In this document: positions 1-7,847 of the stretch, one piece after another
Position numbering within the stretch: the first letter of the stretch is position 1
How the letters are laid out: the number at the start of each line of letters is the position of its first letter
Assembly: GCA_905201055.1 (NCBI GenBank)
Contig: CAJKMT010000010.1
Span: 1-41,497, forward strand
Direction of reading: 5' to 3'
Source: an uncultured Sutterella sp.
GTDB taxonomy: Bacteria; Pseudomonadota; Gammaproteobacteria; Burkholderiales; Burkholderiaceae_F
Length of the DNA: 41,497 nt
Program-made: the position numbers and the translations under genes
The notes under the pieces: model-generated
Told to the model about the DNA's origin: nothing
The model's database searches: none
The model's input: only the letters and a program-made list of their open reading frames with translations

Positions 1-2
1 GT

Positions 3-233
3 GGAGTATGGCAGACAATTGTATTTGGGTTTGCAGGTGTAGCGCAAAGAGAAGATGGTATGTTGAAAGTTCATCCGAATATGCCAAAGGAATGGCAGGG
101 ATTAACATTCCGTCTGCATTATAGAGGGGCATGGCTTGAAATTACGGCAGATGGAAGTAATCAGGCAAAGGTCATTCGTCTTGCAGGAGAACCTGTAGAA
201 GCTGAAATAAATGGAAAAGTAACAACAATCTAA
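3..233 (+). CDS. Glycoside phosphorylase/hydrolase family GH65, C-terminal fragment
   Basis: Open from the window edge to a TAA at 231-233, giving about 76 residues. The piece contains WQTIVFGFAGV followed by an LKVHPNMPKEW segment and LTFRLHYRG. This matches the C-terminal beta-sheet domain of GH65 enzymes (maltose, trehalose and kojibiose phosphorylases), where a conserved Gly-rich W/F motif precedes 'P.LP..W..L.F...Y.G'. The catalytic (alpha/alpha)6 barrel lies outside the window, so the substrate cannot be told. The purine-rich coding strand is typical of Firmicutes and unlike the DNA after about base 442. A permease gene follows 19 bases later on the same strand. Confidence 0.7.
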   Translation, partial: GVWQTIVFGFAGVAQREDGMLKVHPNMPKEWQGLTFRLHYRGAWLEITADGSNQAKVIRLAGEPVEAEINGKVTTI

Positions 234-252
234 AAAAGAGACGGGAGGATAT

Positions 253-441
253 ATGATGAAAAAATGGCTGGCAATCGGAGGACTTATACTGGTTACGGTC
301 ATATGGGGAGGCGGCTTTGTCGCAAGTGATATGGCACTGGGAAGCATGAAGCCTTTCCAGATTATGATGGTAAGATTTTTGTTGGCATCTGTGCTGATGG
401 GGATGATCAGCATGGGACAGCATAAAAAAGAAGGGAAACTT
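253..441 (+). CDS. EamA/DMT-family permease, N-terminal fragment cut at an assembly joint
   Basis: The gene starts at ATG 253 (a second ATG follows at 256) behind a strong GGGAGG ribosome site at 243-248. The first about 62 residues contain two hydrophobic segments, GLILVTVIWGGGFVAS and IMMVRFLLASVLMGMI. The WGGGFV and R-F-LL features are the usual opening of drug/metabolite transporter (EamA) proteins, which have ten membrane segments and about 300 residues. After residue about 62 the frame turns into a highly charged nonsense stretch that is the antisense of a pyrophosphatase gene. The permease is therefore truncated at about base 441 by the contig joint and not by a natural stop. Confidence 0.65.
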
Positions 442-448
442 GAGAATC
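436..448. other. Chimeric joint 1 (Firmicutes-like to betaproteobacterial DNA)
   Basis: Left of this point a plus-strand EamA permease is in frame. Right of it a minus-strand pyrophosphatase is in frame up to a GCTCTIL segment and then turns into KFPFFF nonsense. Both genes lose homology-like sequence within the same dozen bases. Base use and codon style also change here. The exact base is uncertain by several positions because a few bases can be read as either side. Confidence 0.75.
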
Positions 449-801
449 GTGCAGGTGCAGCCCACCGGCATGATGACCGCTTCAATCGGAGAAGAACTCG
501 TCACATCACCGAGCTTGTGGTGGTCCACGATACCCTTCAAATTGCACTGATCGATATCGGCAGGTGCCTGAGCCTTATCAGAAAAGTCAACAAGATAGAC
601 ATCCTGACCGGCAACACTGGTCACCACTTCTGGGGCGCTCAAACCGAAACGATCCAAAATGAAGGCGGTTTCGGGAGCGGGCTTACCTTGGGCAACAGCC
701 TTAACATCCAGACCTCTTTGACGATAGAGATCAGCGCAGGCAATTGCCGATACGATACTGTCACTGTCAGGGTTCTTATGACCTAAAATCCAAGCGGACA
801 T
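441..801 (-). CDS. ppaC: Manganese-dependent inorganic pyrophosphatase, N-terminal part (truncated)
   Basis: Hydrolyses pyrophosphate to two phosphates in the cytoplasm using Mn2+ (DHH superfamily, family II). About 120 N-terminal residues are present, beginning MSAWILGHKNPDSDS. The HKNPDSDS metal-binding motif and the IVDHHKLGDV 'DHH' motif are visible, followed by the SSPIEAVIMPVGCTCTIL segment that links to the rest of domain 1. Start ATG at 801 has an AAGGA site about 8 bases upstream. The usual length is about 310 residues; the remainder and the DHHA2 domain are lost at the chimeric joint. An open frame continues past the joint to 172 but is not pyrophosphatase. A terminator separates it from hemD upstream on the same strand. 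Confidence 0.85.
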
Positions 802-825
802 TATTTATTCCTTTGTTTTTGAATT

Positions 826-857
826 TCAAAAAGTGCGGACTCTTTGATGAGCCCGCA
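826..857 (-). terminator. Terminator after hemCD
   Basis: On the minus strand an 8-pair stem (TGCGG plus CTC on one arm, GAG plus CCGCA on the other, one internal mismatch, six-base loop) is followed by CTTTTTGAA. It lies between the end of hemD (884) and the start of the pyrophosphatase gene (801). Confidence 0.6.
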
Positions 858-883
858 AACACAATTTAATAATTTTAGTCAAA

Positions 884-1663
884 TTAGCTGATGCTGAGAA
901 GACCTTCGATCGCTTCCTGCACCCTGTCGTCTTTGGCCGAAACAAGCGCCACGTTTCTGAATCCCACCTCTTCGAGCTGTGCCTTGGGTCTGGGATGAAT
1001 GGTGAGTACAAAACCTTTTTGCAGCCATTCAAGCGCGCCGGGCACGGTTTTTACGGCGTGAAGCAATACACCGACTGCATCGGTACTCGTCAGATAGACA
1101 ATGGGCACCGGACCGGTAACGGCTTTTTGCAAGCGTTCAAGCTCATAGTTTGACAATTCAAGCGGTGCACGCTGATAGGCAGGCAGCACTTCAACGTCGG
1201 TGCCGTGGGCAAGCAGCTGCTCACGCAGCCATTCACGCCCTACCTGACCTCTTACGATTAAAACACGTGACGGGAAACCGCGGCTTTTAAGCAGCTCAAA
1301 AAGACGCTCTGAACCGGACTCAAAAGTCTCGCCTTCGGGATACAACACATGGATGTCCTCCCCCCAGGCTGAGCGAATAACTCGGGCAGTGCCCGAGCCG
1401 ATCGTGGCAAGCGTGATGTGTTCGGGCCATTTCTTTACATAAACAGCACTGGCAGCCACTGCTGAGGGGCTCGCCAAAAGCACCATATCAAAATTGCTGA
1501 GGTCGGAAAGCCGCTCCTTAACTCTTTGGGGCTCTTCAGGAGGCAAAATCGTAAAGGCGGGCCACTTCCAAACATTCATGCCGAGCCTGCCCAAGCGCTC
1601 AGCCAAACGCTCGTTGGGAGCTCCCGGCCGCATCAAAATAATCGGTCTTTGATAATGAATCAT
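884..1663 (-). CDS. hemD: Uroporphyrinogen-III synthase
   Basis: Cyclises and isomerises hydroxymethylbilane to uroporphyrinogen III in haem biosynthesis. The 259-residue protein has the family's usual length. It has the two-lobed pattern expected for HemD, with IILMRPGAPNERLAERLGRLG at the start, the VLLASPSAVAA segment near residue 60-70, ATIGSGTARVIRS near 90, VLIVRGQVGREWLREQL near 140 and IVYLTSTDAVGVLL near 190. HemD sequences are poorly conserved, so much of the certainty comes from position: it starts 9 bases after the hemC stop on the same strand, the standard hemCD arrangement. Confidence 0.85.
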   Translation of the reverse strand: MIHYQRPIILMRPGAPNERLAERLGRLGMNVWKWPAFTILPPEEPQRVKERLSDLSNFDMVLLASPSAVAASAVYVKKWPEHITLATIGSGTARVIRSAWGEDIHVLYPEGETFESGSERLFELLKSRGFPSRVLIVRGQVGREWLREQLLAHGTDVEVLPAYQRAPLELSNYELERLQKAVTGPVPIVYLTSTDAVGVLLHAVKTVPGALEWLQKGFVLTIHPRPKAQLEEVGFRNVALVSAKDDRVQEAIEGLLSIS

Positions 1664-1672
1664 AAATGACTC

Positions 1673-2608
1673 TTATTGCTGTTGATTGGCCAATAATTTT
1701 TCAATATAGCGCTGCGCGCCCTGTTTTAAAAGATCCTCGACCACTTCCTGAGCCAAACGTTCGGATTCGCTCCAAGGACCGACAGCCCGAGCAAAGACGC
1801 TTTCGCCAGTCGTGTGATCTCCCACCAAAGCTCGAAGAGTCATCGTGTCATCAGAAATGGTGGCGTAAGCGGCCAAAGGCACCTGGCATGATCCGCCCAA
1901 AGCGCGGCTCACAGCGCGTTCAGCCAGACAGCAGGCACGCGTGCGCTCATCATTGATAAAAGCCACCGCTTGCCGGGTAGCTTCATCGGAAGCCAAACAC
2001 TCAATGCCGAGAGCTCCCTGACCGGGACTGGGAAGAGAAATATCATCGCTGATAATTTCACGAATGCGCTCCTGCAGGCCCAAACGCTTCAACCCGGCGC
2101 TGGCCATTACCAAGGCATCAAATTCACCGGCATCGAGCTTTTTCAAGCGGGTTCCGACATTGCCGCGAATGGGTTTGACCGTGAGATGCGGAAACTTGGA
2201 GCGAAGCATCAGCTCACGGCGAAGGCTGGCAGTCCCCACAACCGCTCCCGCAGGCATACTTTCAAGAGATTCATATCGAGGGCTGACAAAAGCGTCGCGC
2301 GGATCTTCGCGGCTGCTCACGGCACCCAACACAAAACCCTCGGGCAGCTCCATCGGCACATCCTTTAAAGAATGCACTGCCAGGTGAGCTGCCCCTTCCT
2401 GCATGGCCATTTCAAGTTCTTTGACAAAAAGTCCCTTGCCGCCGATCTTTGAAAGGGTCTTATCCAAAATTCGGTCACCCTTTGTTGTGATTCCCAAAAG
2501 ATGAACATCTTTTTCAGGGTAACGTTTTGCCAAAAGAGCCTGAACATGCTCAGCCTGCCACAGTGCAAGCGGGCTTTCACGAGTCGCAATAACAATACTG
2601 TCAGACAT
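1673..2608 (-). CDS. hemC: Porphobilinogen deaminase (hydroxymethylbilane synthase)
   Basis: Condenses four porphobilinogen molecules into hydroxymethylbilane. The 311-residue protein shows the family hallmarks: IATRESPLALWQAEHV at the start, TKGDRILDKTLSKIGGKGLFVKELE, HSLKDVPMELPEGF, GTASLRRELML, IRGNVGTRLKKLD, and the dipyrromethane-cofactor attachment region ERAVSRALGGSCQVPLAAYA with its cysteine near residue 250. I chose ATG 2608 because an AGGA site lies six bases upstream; a TTG six codons earlier is also open but has no ribosome site. It leads the hemCD operon and diverges from argH across a 278-base gap. Confidence 0.95.
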   Translation of the reverse strand: MSDSIVIATRESPLALWQAEHVQALLAKRYPEKDVHLLGITTKGDRILDKTLSKIGGKGLFVKELEMAMQEGAAHLAVHSLKDVPMELPEGFVLGAVSSREDPRDAFVSPRYESLESMPAGAVVGTASLRRELMLRSKFPHLTVKPIRGNVGTRLKKLDAGEFDALVMASAGLKRLGLQERIREIISDDISLPSPGQGALGIECLASDEATRQAVAFINDERTRACCLAERAVSRALGGSCQVPLAAYATISDDTMTLRALVGDHTTGESVFARAVGPWSESERLAQEVVEDLLKQGAQRYIEKLLANQQQ

Positions 2609-2886
2609 GATTGATCCTAACTTCAAAAATAAATGATGCGAGATTGTGTCACGTTTTCCTTAAAAAGACCTGAGACAATCGAAATCTATTGAATTTCGCT
2701 TTTTTGCGTTAATTGTTGCTCTATGTTTCAAACATATTAATTATTCTGTCGACAAATAGTCTTATACCACTTTGATTTTATTGGTATTTTCAACTAGATT
2801 CCGAATATTTCCCTTCAAAAGTCCCGTTTTTGTTCAACTGAATTGCGTAGAATGCGAAATACCTGTTTTCTTATGGTGAATTGAAA

Positions 2887-4356
2887 ATGACTACTGTTGC
2901 TACAGAACACCTTGATCCCTTGGCTCAGAAGAAAAAGGCCTGGTCCGGTCGTTTCTCGGAACCGGTTGCCGATTTCGTATTGCGTTACACCGCTAGCGTT
3001 GATTTTGACAAGCGCATGGCATTGGCCGATATCGCAGGCTCCATCGCTCACGCAACGATGATGAATAAGTGCGGTGTGCTGCACGATGAAGACTTGGCCG
3101 ACATCAAGCGCGGCATGAAGCAAATTATTGAAGAAATCAAGAGCGGAAAATTTGAGTGGAAGCTCGAACTTGAAGACGTGCACTTGAATGTCGAAGCCCG
3201 CTTGACGCAGTTGGTGGGTGACGCCGGTAAGCGCCTGCACACGGGCCGCTCCAGAAATGACCAGGTAGCCACCGACATGCGTCTTTACATGCGTGAAGAA
3301 ATCGACACCATCACGGATCTGGTCGGTCAGCTGCAGGAAGTGCTCGTGCACCTTGCCGCCAACGAAACCGATACCATCATGCCGGGCTTTACGCACATGC
3401 AGGTGGCTCAGCCGGTTACACTCGGTCACCACCTTTTAGCCTATGTGGAAATGTTTGAACGCGACAGAACGCGTTTGATCGATCTTCGCCGCCGCGTCAA
3501 CCAATCGCCTTTGGGTGCTGCCGCCTTGGCAGGCACCACCTACCCGATTGACCGCAACTATTCGGCCGAACTCCTTGGCTTTGAAGCGGTGATGCAAAAT
3601 TCGCTCGACGCTGTGAGCGACCGCGACTTCTGCATCGAATTTACGGCTGCCGCATCACTGATCATGATGCACATCTCGCGCTTGTCTGAAGAGCTGATCT
3701 ACTGGATGAGCCAACGCTTTAAATTCATGATGCTGCCCGACCGCTTCACAACGGGCTCCTCCATCATGCCGCAAAAGAAAAACCCGGACGTGGCTGAAAC
3801 GGCTCGCGGCAAAGCCGGTCGTGTGGCCGGTGACCTGATCAGCCTCACGGTTCTCATGAAGGGCTTGCCTCTTGCATACGCCAAGGACACCCAGGAAGAT
3901 AAGGAACCGGTATTTGACGCCATCGACACCGTGAAGGATACGCTTCGCGCCTTTATTGAAATGATGCCCGGCGTGACGCCCAACCGTGAAGAAATGAAAA
4001 AGGCTGCTCAAGCCGGTTACCCGACAGCCACCGATTTGGCCGACTACCTCACCAAGAAGGGGCTGCCCTTCCGCGAAGCTCACGACGTGGTGGGCTCTGT
4101 GGTGAAGCTTGCCAGCAACCGCGGCTGTGATTTGGCCGAATTAAGCCTCGACGAATTAAAGGGCTTTAGTGAACTCATCGAAGAAGACGTTTACGAAAAG
4201 GCCTTAAAGCTTGAAGCAAGTGTTGCCGCTCGTGATCATGTCGGCGCCACAGCACCCAATCAAGTAAGAAAACAAGTGGCTCGTTGGAATGGCATTTTTG
4301 AAAAGCGTCATTCAGAACCCAAGGGCAAACGTCTGGCTGATTTACTTAACTGCTAA
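2887..4356 (+). CDS. argH: Argininosuccinate lyase
   Basis: Last step of arginine synthesis, splitting argininosuccinate to arginine and fumarate. The 489-residue protein begins with KKKAWSGRFSEPVADFV and carries SIAHATM, HTGRSRNDQVATDMRL, TIMPGFTHMQVAQPVTLGHH and the fumarase/aspartase signature GSSIMPQKKNPDVAE with the catalytic serine. Length is slightly above the usual 460-470 because of about 15 extra N-terminal residues. ATG 2887 is preferred (GGTGA seven bases upstream); an in-frame TTG two codons earlier has no room for a site. It is monocistronic, followed by its own terminator. Confidence 0.97.
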   Translation: MTTVATEHLDPLAQKKKAWSGRFSEPVADFVLRYTASVDFDKRMALADIAGSIAHATMMNKCGVLHDEDLADIKRGMKQIIEEIKSGKFEWKLELEDVHLNVEARLTQLVGDAGKRLHTGRSRNDQVATDMRLYMREEIDTITDLVGQLQEVLVHLAANETDTIMPGFTHMQVAQPVTLGHHLLAYVEMFERDRTRLIDLRRRVNQSPLGAAALAGTTYPIDRNYSAELLGFEAVMQNSLDAVSDRDFCIEFTAAASLIMMHISRLSEELIYWMSQRFKFMMLPDRFTTGSSIMPQKKNPDVAETARGKAGRVAGDLISLTVLMKGLPLAYAKDTQEDKEPVFDAIDTVKDTLRAFIEMMPGVTPNREEMKKAAQAGYPTATDLADYLTKKGLPFREAHDVVGSVVKLASNRGCDLAELSLDELKGFSELIEEDVYEKALKLEASVAARDHVGATAPNQVRKQVARWNGIFEKRHSEPKGKRLADLLNC

Positions 4357-4378
4357 TTAGCCGATTCGCCGGACTCAT

Positions 4379-4415
4379 ACCGCCGTTTCCCTCTTTGGGA
4401 TCGGCGGTTTTTCTT
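4379..4415 (+). terminator. Terminator after argH
   Basis: Stem ACCGCCG / CGGCGGT with an inner CCC/GGG extension and short loop, followed by TTTTCTTTG, 22 bases after the argH stop. Confidence 0.85.
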
Positions 4416-4578
4416 TGTCTAAATAAAAGCACCTAGAAATCTTTTTATTCCAGGATCAACACCTAAGCAGAGGCACTTATTTTTCTCAAACTTCGTTTCT
4501 GATATAGGCTCTTTAACCTATAAAGATTTGTAAACAATTTGAGAAAATGAAAGAAATTATTCGTGAAAGGAGTCCGAT

Positions 4579-5766
4579 ATGTCTACAGTGCAGGAACCGA
4601 CCCCGCGATGGTCGGCGCTCTCCTCAAAACCCAGCAGTTCAGTGATTCGTGATTTGTTAAAGCTGCCCGCAGGCGTCATTTCTTTTGCCGGCGGTCTCCC
4701 CTCTCCTGAAGGTTTCCCTCTTGATGATATCGCCAAGGCCTGTCAAACGGTCATTGCCAAGGAAGGCAAACATGCCCTGCAGTATTCCATGGTTGAAGGC
4801 GAAATTGCCCTGCGTCGTGAAATTGCCCGCAGAGAAACGCAAAAAGGCATTCCCACAGACTACGAACAGGTTCAGATTGTCTCCGGCAGCCAACAGGCCT
4901 TGGATCTGATCGCCCGTATCTTTATTGACAAGGGCGACAAGGTGCTCGTTGAATCGCCGACTTATATGGGTGCGCTTCAAGCCTTTGATCTTTGCGAACC
5001 TAACTATGTCAGTCTGCCATGCGACACCGATGGTTTAAATCCGGCTCAATTTACCGAAGATGTCTGCCGCGGTGCCAAGTTTGCCTACGTGATGCCTACG
5101 GCAAGCAACCCCACGGGACTGACGATTTCCGAAGAACGTCGCAAACTCTTGTGTGAAAAGGCCCGTGAATTCGACATGATCCTGGTCGAAGACGATCCCT
5201 ACGGTGAACTCTGGTATGACCACGAACCGCCCGCCTCGCTTCGCAAGTGGGCACCGGAACGTGTGATCCGTTTAGGCACGCTCTCGAAGATCCTTGCCCC
5301 GGGCTTCCGCTTGGGCTACATCATTGCGCCGGCATGCGTACTCGATAAAGTCGCGCAAATGAAGCAGGCAATGGACTTGCACACGTCCACCTTTACGCAG
5401 CTCATTTCGGCTCAAGTCTTCAGCGAAGATTTGTTGGTGCGTCATTTGCCCAGCGTACGTGAACGCTATAAGACTCACGCCAACGCCATGCTTGACGCAT
5501 TGAAAGAATTCATGCCCGAGGGCGTGACCTGGACGCATCCGACTGCCGGCATGTTTATCTGGGTGACGCTGCCCGAACACGTAAACGCTACCGAACTTGC
5601 CCGCGAAGCGTTGGCACACAACGTTGCCTACGTACCGGGCGAAGTCTTCTACGCGGGCTCTCACGTTGAAAAGAACCACTTCCGTCTCTCGTTCGTCACG
5701 GTTGACCCTGATCGAATTAGAGAAGGCGTGAAAAATTTGGCTGAAGTCATTCGATTGCGAATTTGA
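4579..5766 (+). CDS. PLP-dependent aminotransferase, class I/II (LysN / 2-aminoadipate-transaminase type)
   Basis: A 395-residue fold-type I aminotransferase. The N-terminus has VISFAGGLPSPEGFPLDDIA and LQYSMVEGEIALRREIA, typical of the LysN/AAT-I branch that acts on aminoadipate, branched-chain or aromatic amino acids. VSGSQQALDLIARIF follows near residue 95, PTASNPTGLTIS near 175, VEDDPYGELWYD near 205, and the PLP lysine in RLGTLSKILAPGFRLGY near 237. The C-terminal arginine that binds the carboxylate is in HFRLSFV. The start has a good AGGAG site. The exact amino acid substrate cannot be read from sequence. A pair of overlapping hairpins follows the stop. Confidence 0.85.
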   Translation: MSTVQEPTPRWSALSSKPSSSVIRDLLKLPAGVISFAGGLPSPEGFPLDDIAKACQTVIAKEGKHALQYSMVEGEIALRREIARRETQKGIPTDYEQVQIVSGSQQALDLIARIFIDKGDKVLVESPTYMGALQAFDLCEPNYVSLPCDTDGLNPAQFTEDVCRGAKFAYVMPTASNPTGLTISEERRKLLCEKAREFDMILVEDDPYGELWYDHEPPASLRKWAPERVIRLGTLSKILAPGFRLGYIIAPACVLDKVAQMKQAMDLHTSTFTQLISAQVFSEDLLVRHLPSVRERYKTHANAMLDALKEFMPEGVTWTHPTAGMFIWVTLPEHVNATELAREALAHNVAYVPGEVFYAGSHVEKNHFRLSFVTVDPDRIREGVKNLAEVIRLRI

Positions 5767-5771
5767 TTCTC

Positions 5772-5836
5772 CCCGATTTATCAGGCTGTCTACCTCCGGG
5801 CCCGATAAATCGGGTGAAGGGATAGACAGCCTTTTT
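5772..5836 (+). promoter_or_regulatory. Two overlapping, mutually exclusive hairpins (attenuator-like) ahead of cstA
   Basis: Arm A1 (5772-5782, CCCGATTTATC) is perfectly complementary to A2 (5804-5814). Arm B1 (5783-5792, AGGCTGTCTA) is perfectly complementary to B2 (5823-5832), which runs straight into TTTTT. The order is A1-B1-A2-B2, so the two stems interlock. B1:B2 is a textbook terminator. A1:A2 lacks a U-tract, wraps B1 in its loop and would compete with it. The element sits 6 bases after the aminotransferase stop and 48 bases before cstA. It is either an unusual terminator or a switch controlling read-through into cstA. Confidence 0.6.
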
Positions 5837-5884
5837 GTATGCTTTTTTAATTGTTTTTCACTTAATCAATAGGAACAGTACACC

Positions 5885-7549
5885 ATGAACGGCTTAATCT
5901 TGATGGCTTGTACGATCGTGGCGCTTTTCGTAGGCTATCGCTTCTATGCGAAGTGGCTCGAAAACACCTGGGGTGTTGACCCCAACGCCAAGACACCGGC
6001 CCAAATGAAAAATGACGGCAACGACTACGTGCCCACGAGTAAGTGGACCGTATTCTCACATCAATTTACGTCCATTACGGGCGCGGGTCCCGTCACCGGT
6101 CCGATTATCGCTGCGATGTTCGGCTGGCTGCCCGCCACCCTGTGGATGATCTTCGGCTGCATCTTCTTCGGTGCCGTCCAAGACTTCACCGCTTTGTACG
6201 CTTCCGTGAAAAACGGCGGCAAGTCCATGGGCATGATGATTGAACAATACATCGGCCGTACGGGTCGTCAGTTGTTCCTTCTTTTCTGCTGGCTCTTTAC
6301 CCTTTTGGTGATCTCTGCCTTCTGCGATATCGTTGCCAACACCTTTAACGGTTTTACCGCTCAAGGTGCTCAAATCATGCCTAACGCGGCAGCGGCTTCC
6401 ATCTCGATTCTTTACATGTTTGTGGCCGTCGCTTTCGGTTTGTACATCAAGTACAGAAAGCCCTCCGGCACCGAACAGCTCGTGGTCGGTATCGTTTTGA
6501 TGGTTCTGATGCTTTGGATCGGTATTGCCAACCCGATTTACGCTGACGCAGTCACCTGGCGCTATGTGGTCTTCGCTTACCTTTTCTGCGCCGCTGTGAT
6601 GCCGATGTGGCTTTTGAAGCAACCCCGCGACTATTTGAGCATGTTCCTTTTAATCGGCATGATTTTGGGCGGTGTGATCGGTGTGTTTATCAAGAACCCC
6701 GACATCAACATGCCCGCTTTTGTCGGCTTTGAAGTCAAAGGACTGGATCTCTTCCCGATGCTTTTCGTGACGATCGCCTGCGGCGCTGTCTCAGGTTTCC
6801 ACAGCCTTGTTTCCTCCGGCACCTCTTCTAAGATGATTGCCAATGAAAAGGATATGCGCCTGGTGGGCTATGGATCCATGTGTGTTGAAACCGTTTTGGG
6901 TGTGGTGGCTCTGATTGTGGTCTGCGCAGCGGCCACCGACGGCGTGTTGCCCTCCGGCACTCCATTCCAACTCTTCTCGAATTCCATCGCATCCTTCTTA
7001 ACCGACATCTTCGGCCTGCCCACTGATGTGAGCGCCTGCATTATGACGATGTGCGTTTCCGCTTTGGCTTTGACTAGCGTTGACGCCGTAGCCAGAATCG
7101 GCCGAATGAGTCTGCAAGAACTCTTCACACCACCCGAAGGCGTGGAAAAGAACGGCGTGCAAAAACTTTTCACCAACCCTGTTTTCGCCACCATTCTCAC
7201 ACTGGTTTTAAGTTACCTCTTGTGCTTGGCCGGTTACATGAGCATTTGGCCGCTCTTCGGCTCCGCCAACCAATTGCTCTCTGCTTTGGTGCTCACGAGC
7301 TTGGCCGTGTTCCTTAAGGCGACCGGACGCAAAGGCTGGATGCTTTACGTGCCGATGACCATTATGTTCTGCGTGACAATGACCGCGCTCGGCATGTCTG
7401 TCTGGCGCATCTTCGGCGCTCTTTCTGCCGGCACGTTCGTCTTCATGGTTGACGGCTTGCAGTTGATTCTCGCTGTGGCTTTGATTGCTTTGGCATTGAT
7501 GGTTGTCATGCACTGCCTGCCCAAGTTGTCGGATAAGAAAGCCCAATAA
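5885..7549 (+). CDS. cstA: Carbon starvation protein A family transporter (CstA/BtsT)
   Basis: A 554-residue inner-membrane protein of the CstA family, whose members carry pyruvate (BtsT) or are linked to peptide uptake in starvation. Family marks are the N-terminal YRFYAKWLENTWGVDP, SKWTVFSHQFTSITGAGPVTGPIIAAMFGWLPA, GCIFFGAVQDFTALYASVKNGGKSMG, and SGFHSLVSSGTSSKMI near residue 305. About 14-16 hydrophobic segments fill the length. It is shorter than E. coli CstA (about 700) and resembles the compact family branch. An AGGAA site lies about nine bases before the ATG. The overlapping hairpins upstream may regulate it. Confidence 0.9.
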   Translation: MNGLILMACTIVALFVGYRFYAKWLENTWGVDPNAKTPAQMKNDGNDYVPTSKWTVFSHQFTSITGAGPVTGPIIAAMFGWLPATLWMIFGCIFFGAVQDFTALYASVKNGGKSMGMMIEQYIGRTGRQLFLLFCWLFTLLVISAFCDIVANTFNGFTAQGAQIMPNAAAASISILYMFVAVAFGLYIKYRKPSGTEQLVVGIVLMVLMLWIGIANPIYADAVTWRYVVFAYLFCAAVMPMWLLKQPRDYLSMFLLIGMILGGVIGVFIKNPDINMPAFVGFEVKGLDLFPMLFVTIACGAVSGFHSLVSSGTSSKMIANEKDMRLVGYGSMCVETVLGVVALIVVCAAATDGVLPSGTPFQLFSNSIASFLTDIFGLPTDVSACIMTMCVSALALTSVDAVARIGRMSLQELFTPPEGVEKNGVQKLFTNPVFATILTLVLSYLLCLAGYMSIWPLFGSANQLLSALVLTSLAVFLKATGRKGWMLYVPMTIMFCVTMTALGMSVWRIFGALSAGTFVFMVDGLQLILAVALIALALMVVMHCLPKLSDKKAQ

Positions 7550-7571
7550 CACTTACTTCTTTTGACACTAG

Positions 7572-7604
7572 AAAAATCGGTCGCCAAAGCGACCGATTTT
7601 TTTC
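7572..7604. terminator. Bidirectional terminator between cstA and a convergent gene
   Basis: Perfect 13-base arms (AAAAATCGGTCGC / GCGACCGATTTTT) with a four-base CAAA loop. The A-run and T-run flanks make it work on both strands, for cstA on plus and the small membrane gene on minus. Confidence 0.92.
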
Positions 7605-7619
7605 GAGTGTTTGAAACGT

Positions 7620-7835
7620 TTATCGTTTTCGTGAAAGCGCCAGAAAAACAGTCAGCACAATAATCGGAACCAGATAATAGAGACCCGGCACAGCCAAACC
7701 GTAGTACCAAAGATGAGAAACCTCCGGAGTTCGCCAGATACTCACCGCCTCAAACGCTGTATGTCCAAGACCGACATAAATAAGGCAACGCAAAAATTGC
7801 TCTAAAAAACGACGCACTTTATCGGGGATTACCAT
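7620..7835 (-). CDS. Small two-helix membrane protein of unknown function, downstream of relA
   Basis: A 71-residue protein. After a short basic N-terminus (PDKVRRFLEQF) it has a hydrophobic segment near residues 14-32 and a second, very hydrophobic one near 47-67 (VPGLYYLVPIIVLTVFLAL), ending SRKR. It contains no motif I recognise. The ATG at 7835 is chosen because GGAG lies six bases upstream; an upstream in-frame TTG at 7847 would put the site inside the gene. It begins 12 bases after the relA stop on the same strand with no terminator between, so it is probably co-transcribed. The bidirectional terminator sits just after its stop. Confidence 0.6.
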   Translation of the reverse strand: MVIPDKVRRFLEQFLRCLIYVGLGHTAFEAVSIWRTPEVSHLWYYGLAVPGLYYLVPIIVLTVFLALSRKR

Positions 7836-7847
7836 CTGGCTCTCCAA

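Noticed and set aside
172..786. Long open frames crossing base 441 on both strands that look like fusion proteins
   Set aside because: Each is half a real protein and half antisense nonsense, created by the chimeric joint.
2680..2698. Small inverted repeat CGAAAT/ATTTCG between hemC and argH as an operator
   Set aside because: Only six AT-rich pairs, with no link to a known regulator or a clear promoter; it could be chance.
5772..5836. A stable pseudoknot formed by both stems ahead of cstA
   Set aside because: The first loop has zero bases and the last about eight, too short to span 10-11 pair stems. Alternative folding is more likely.
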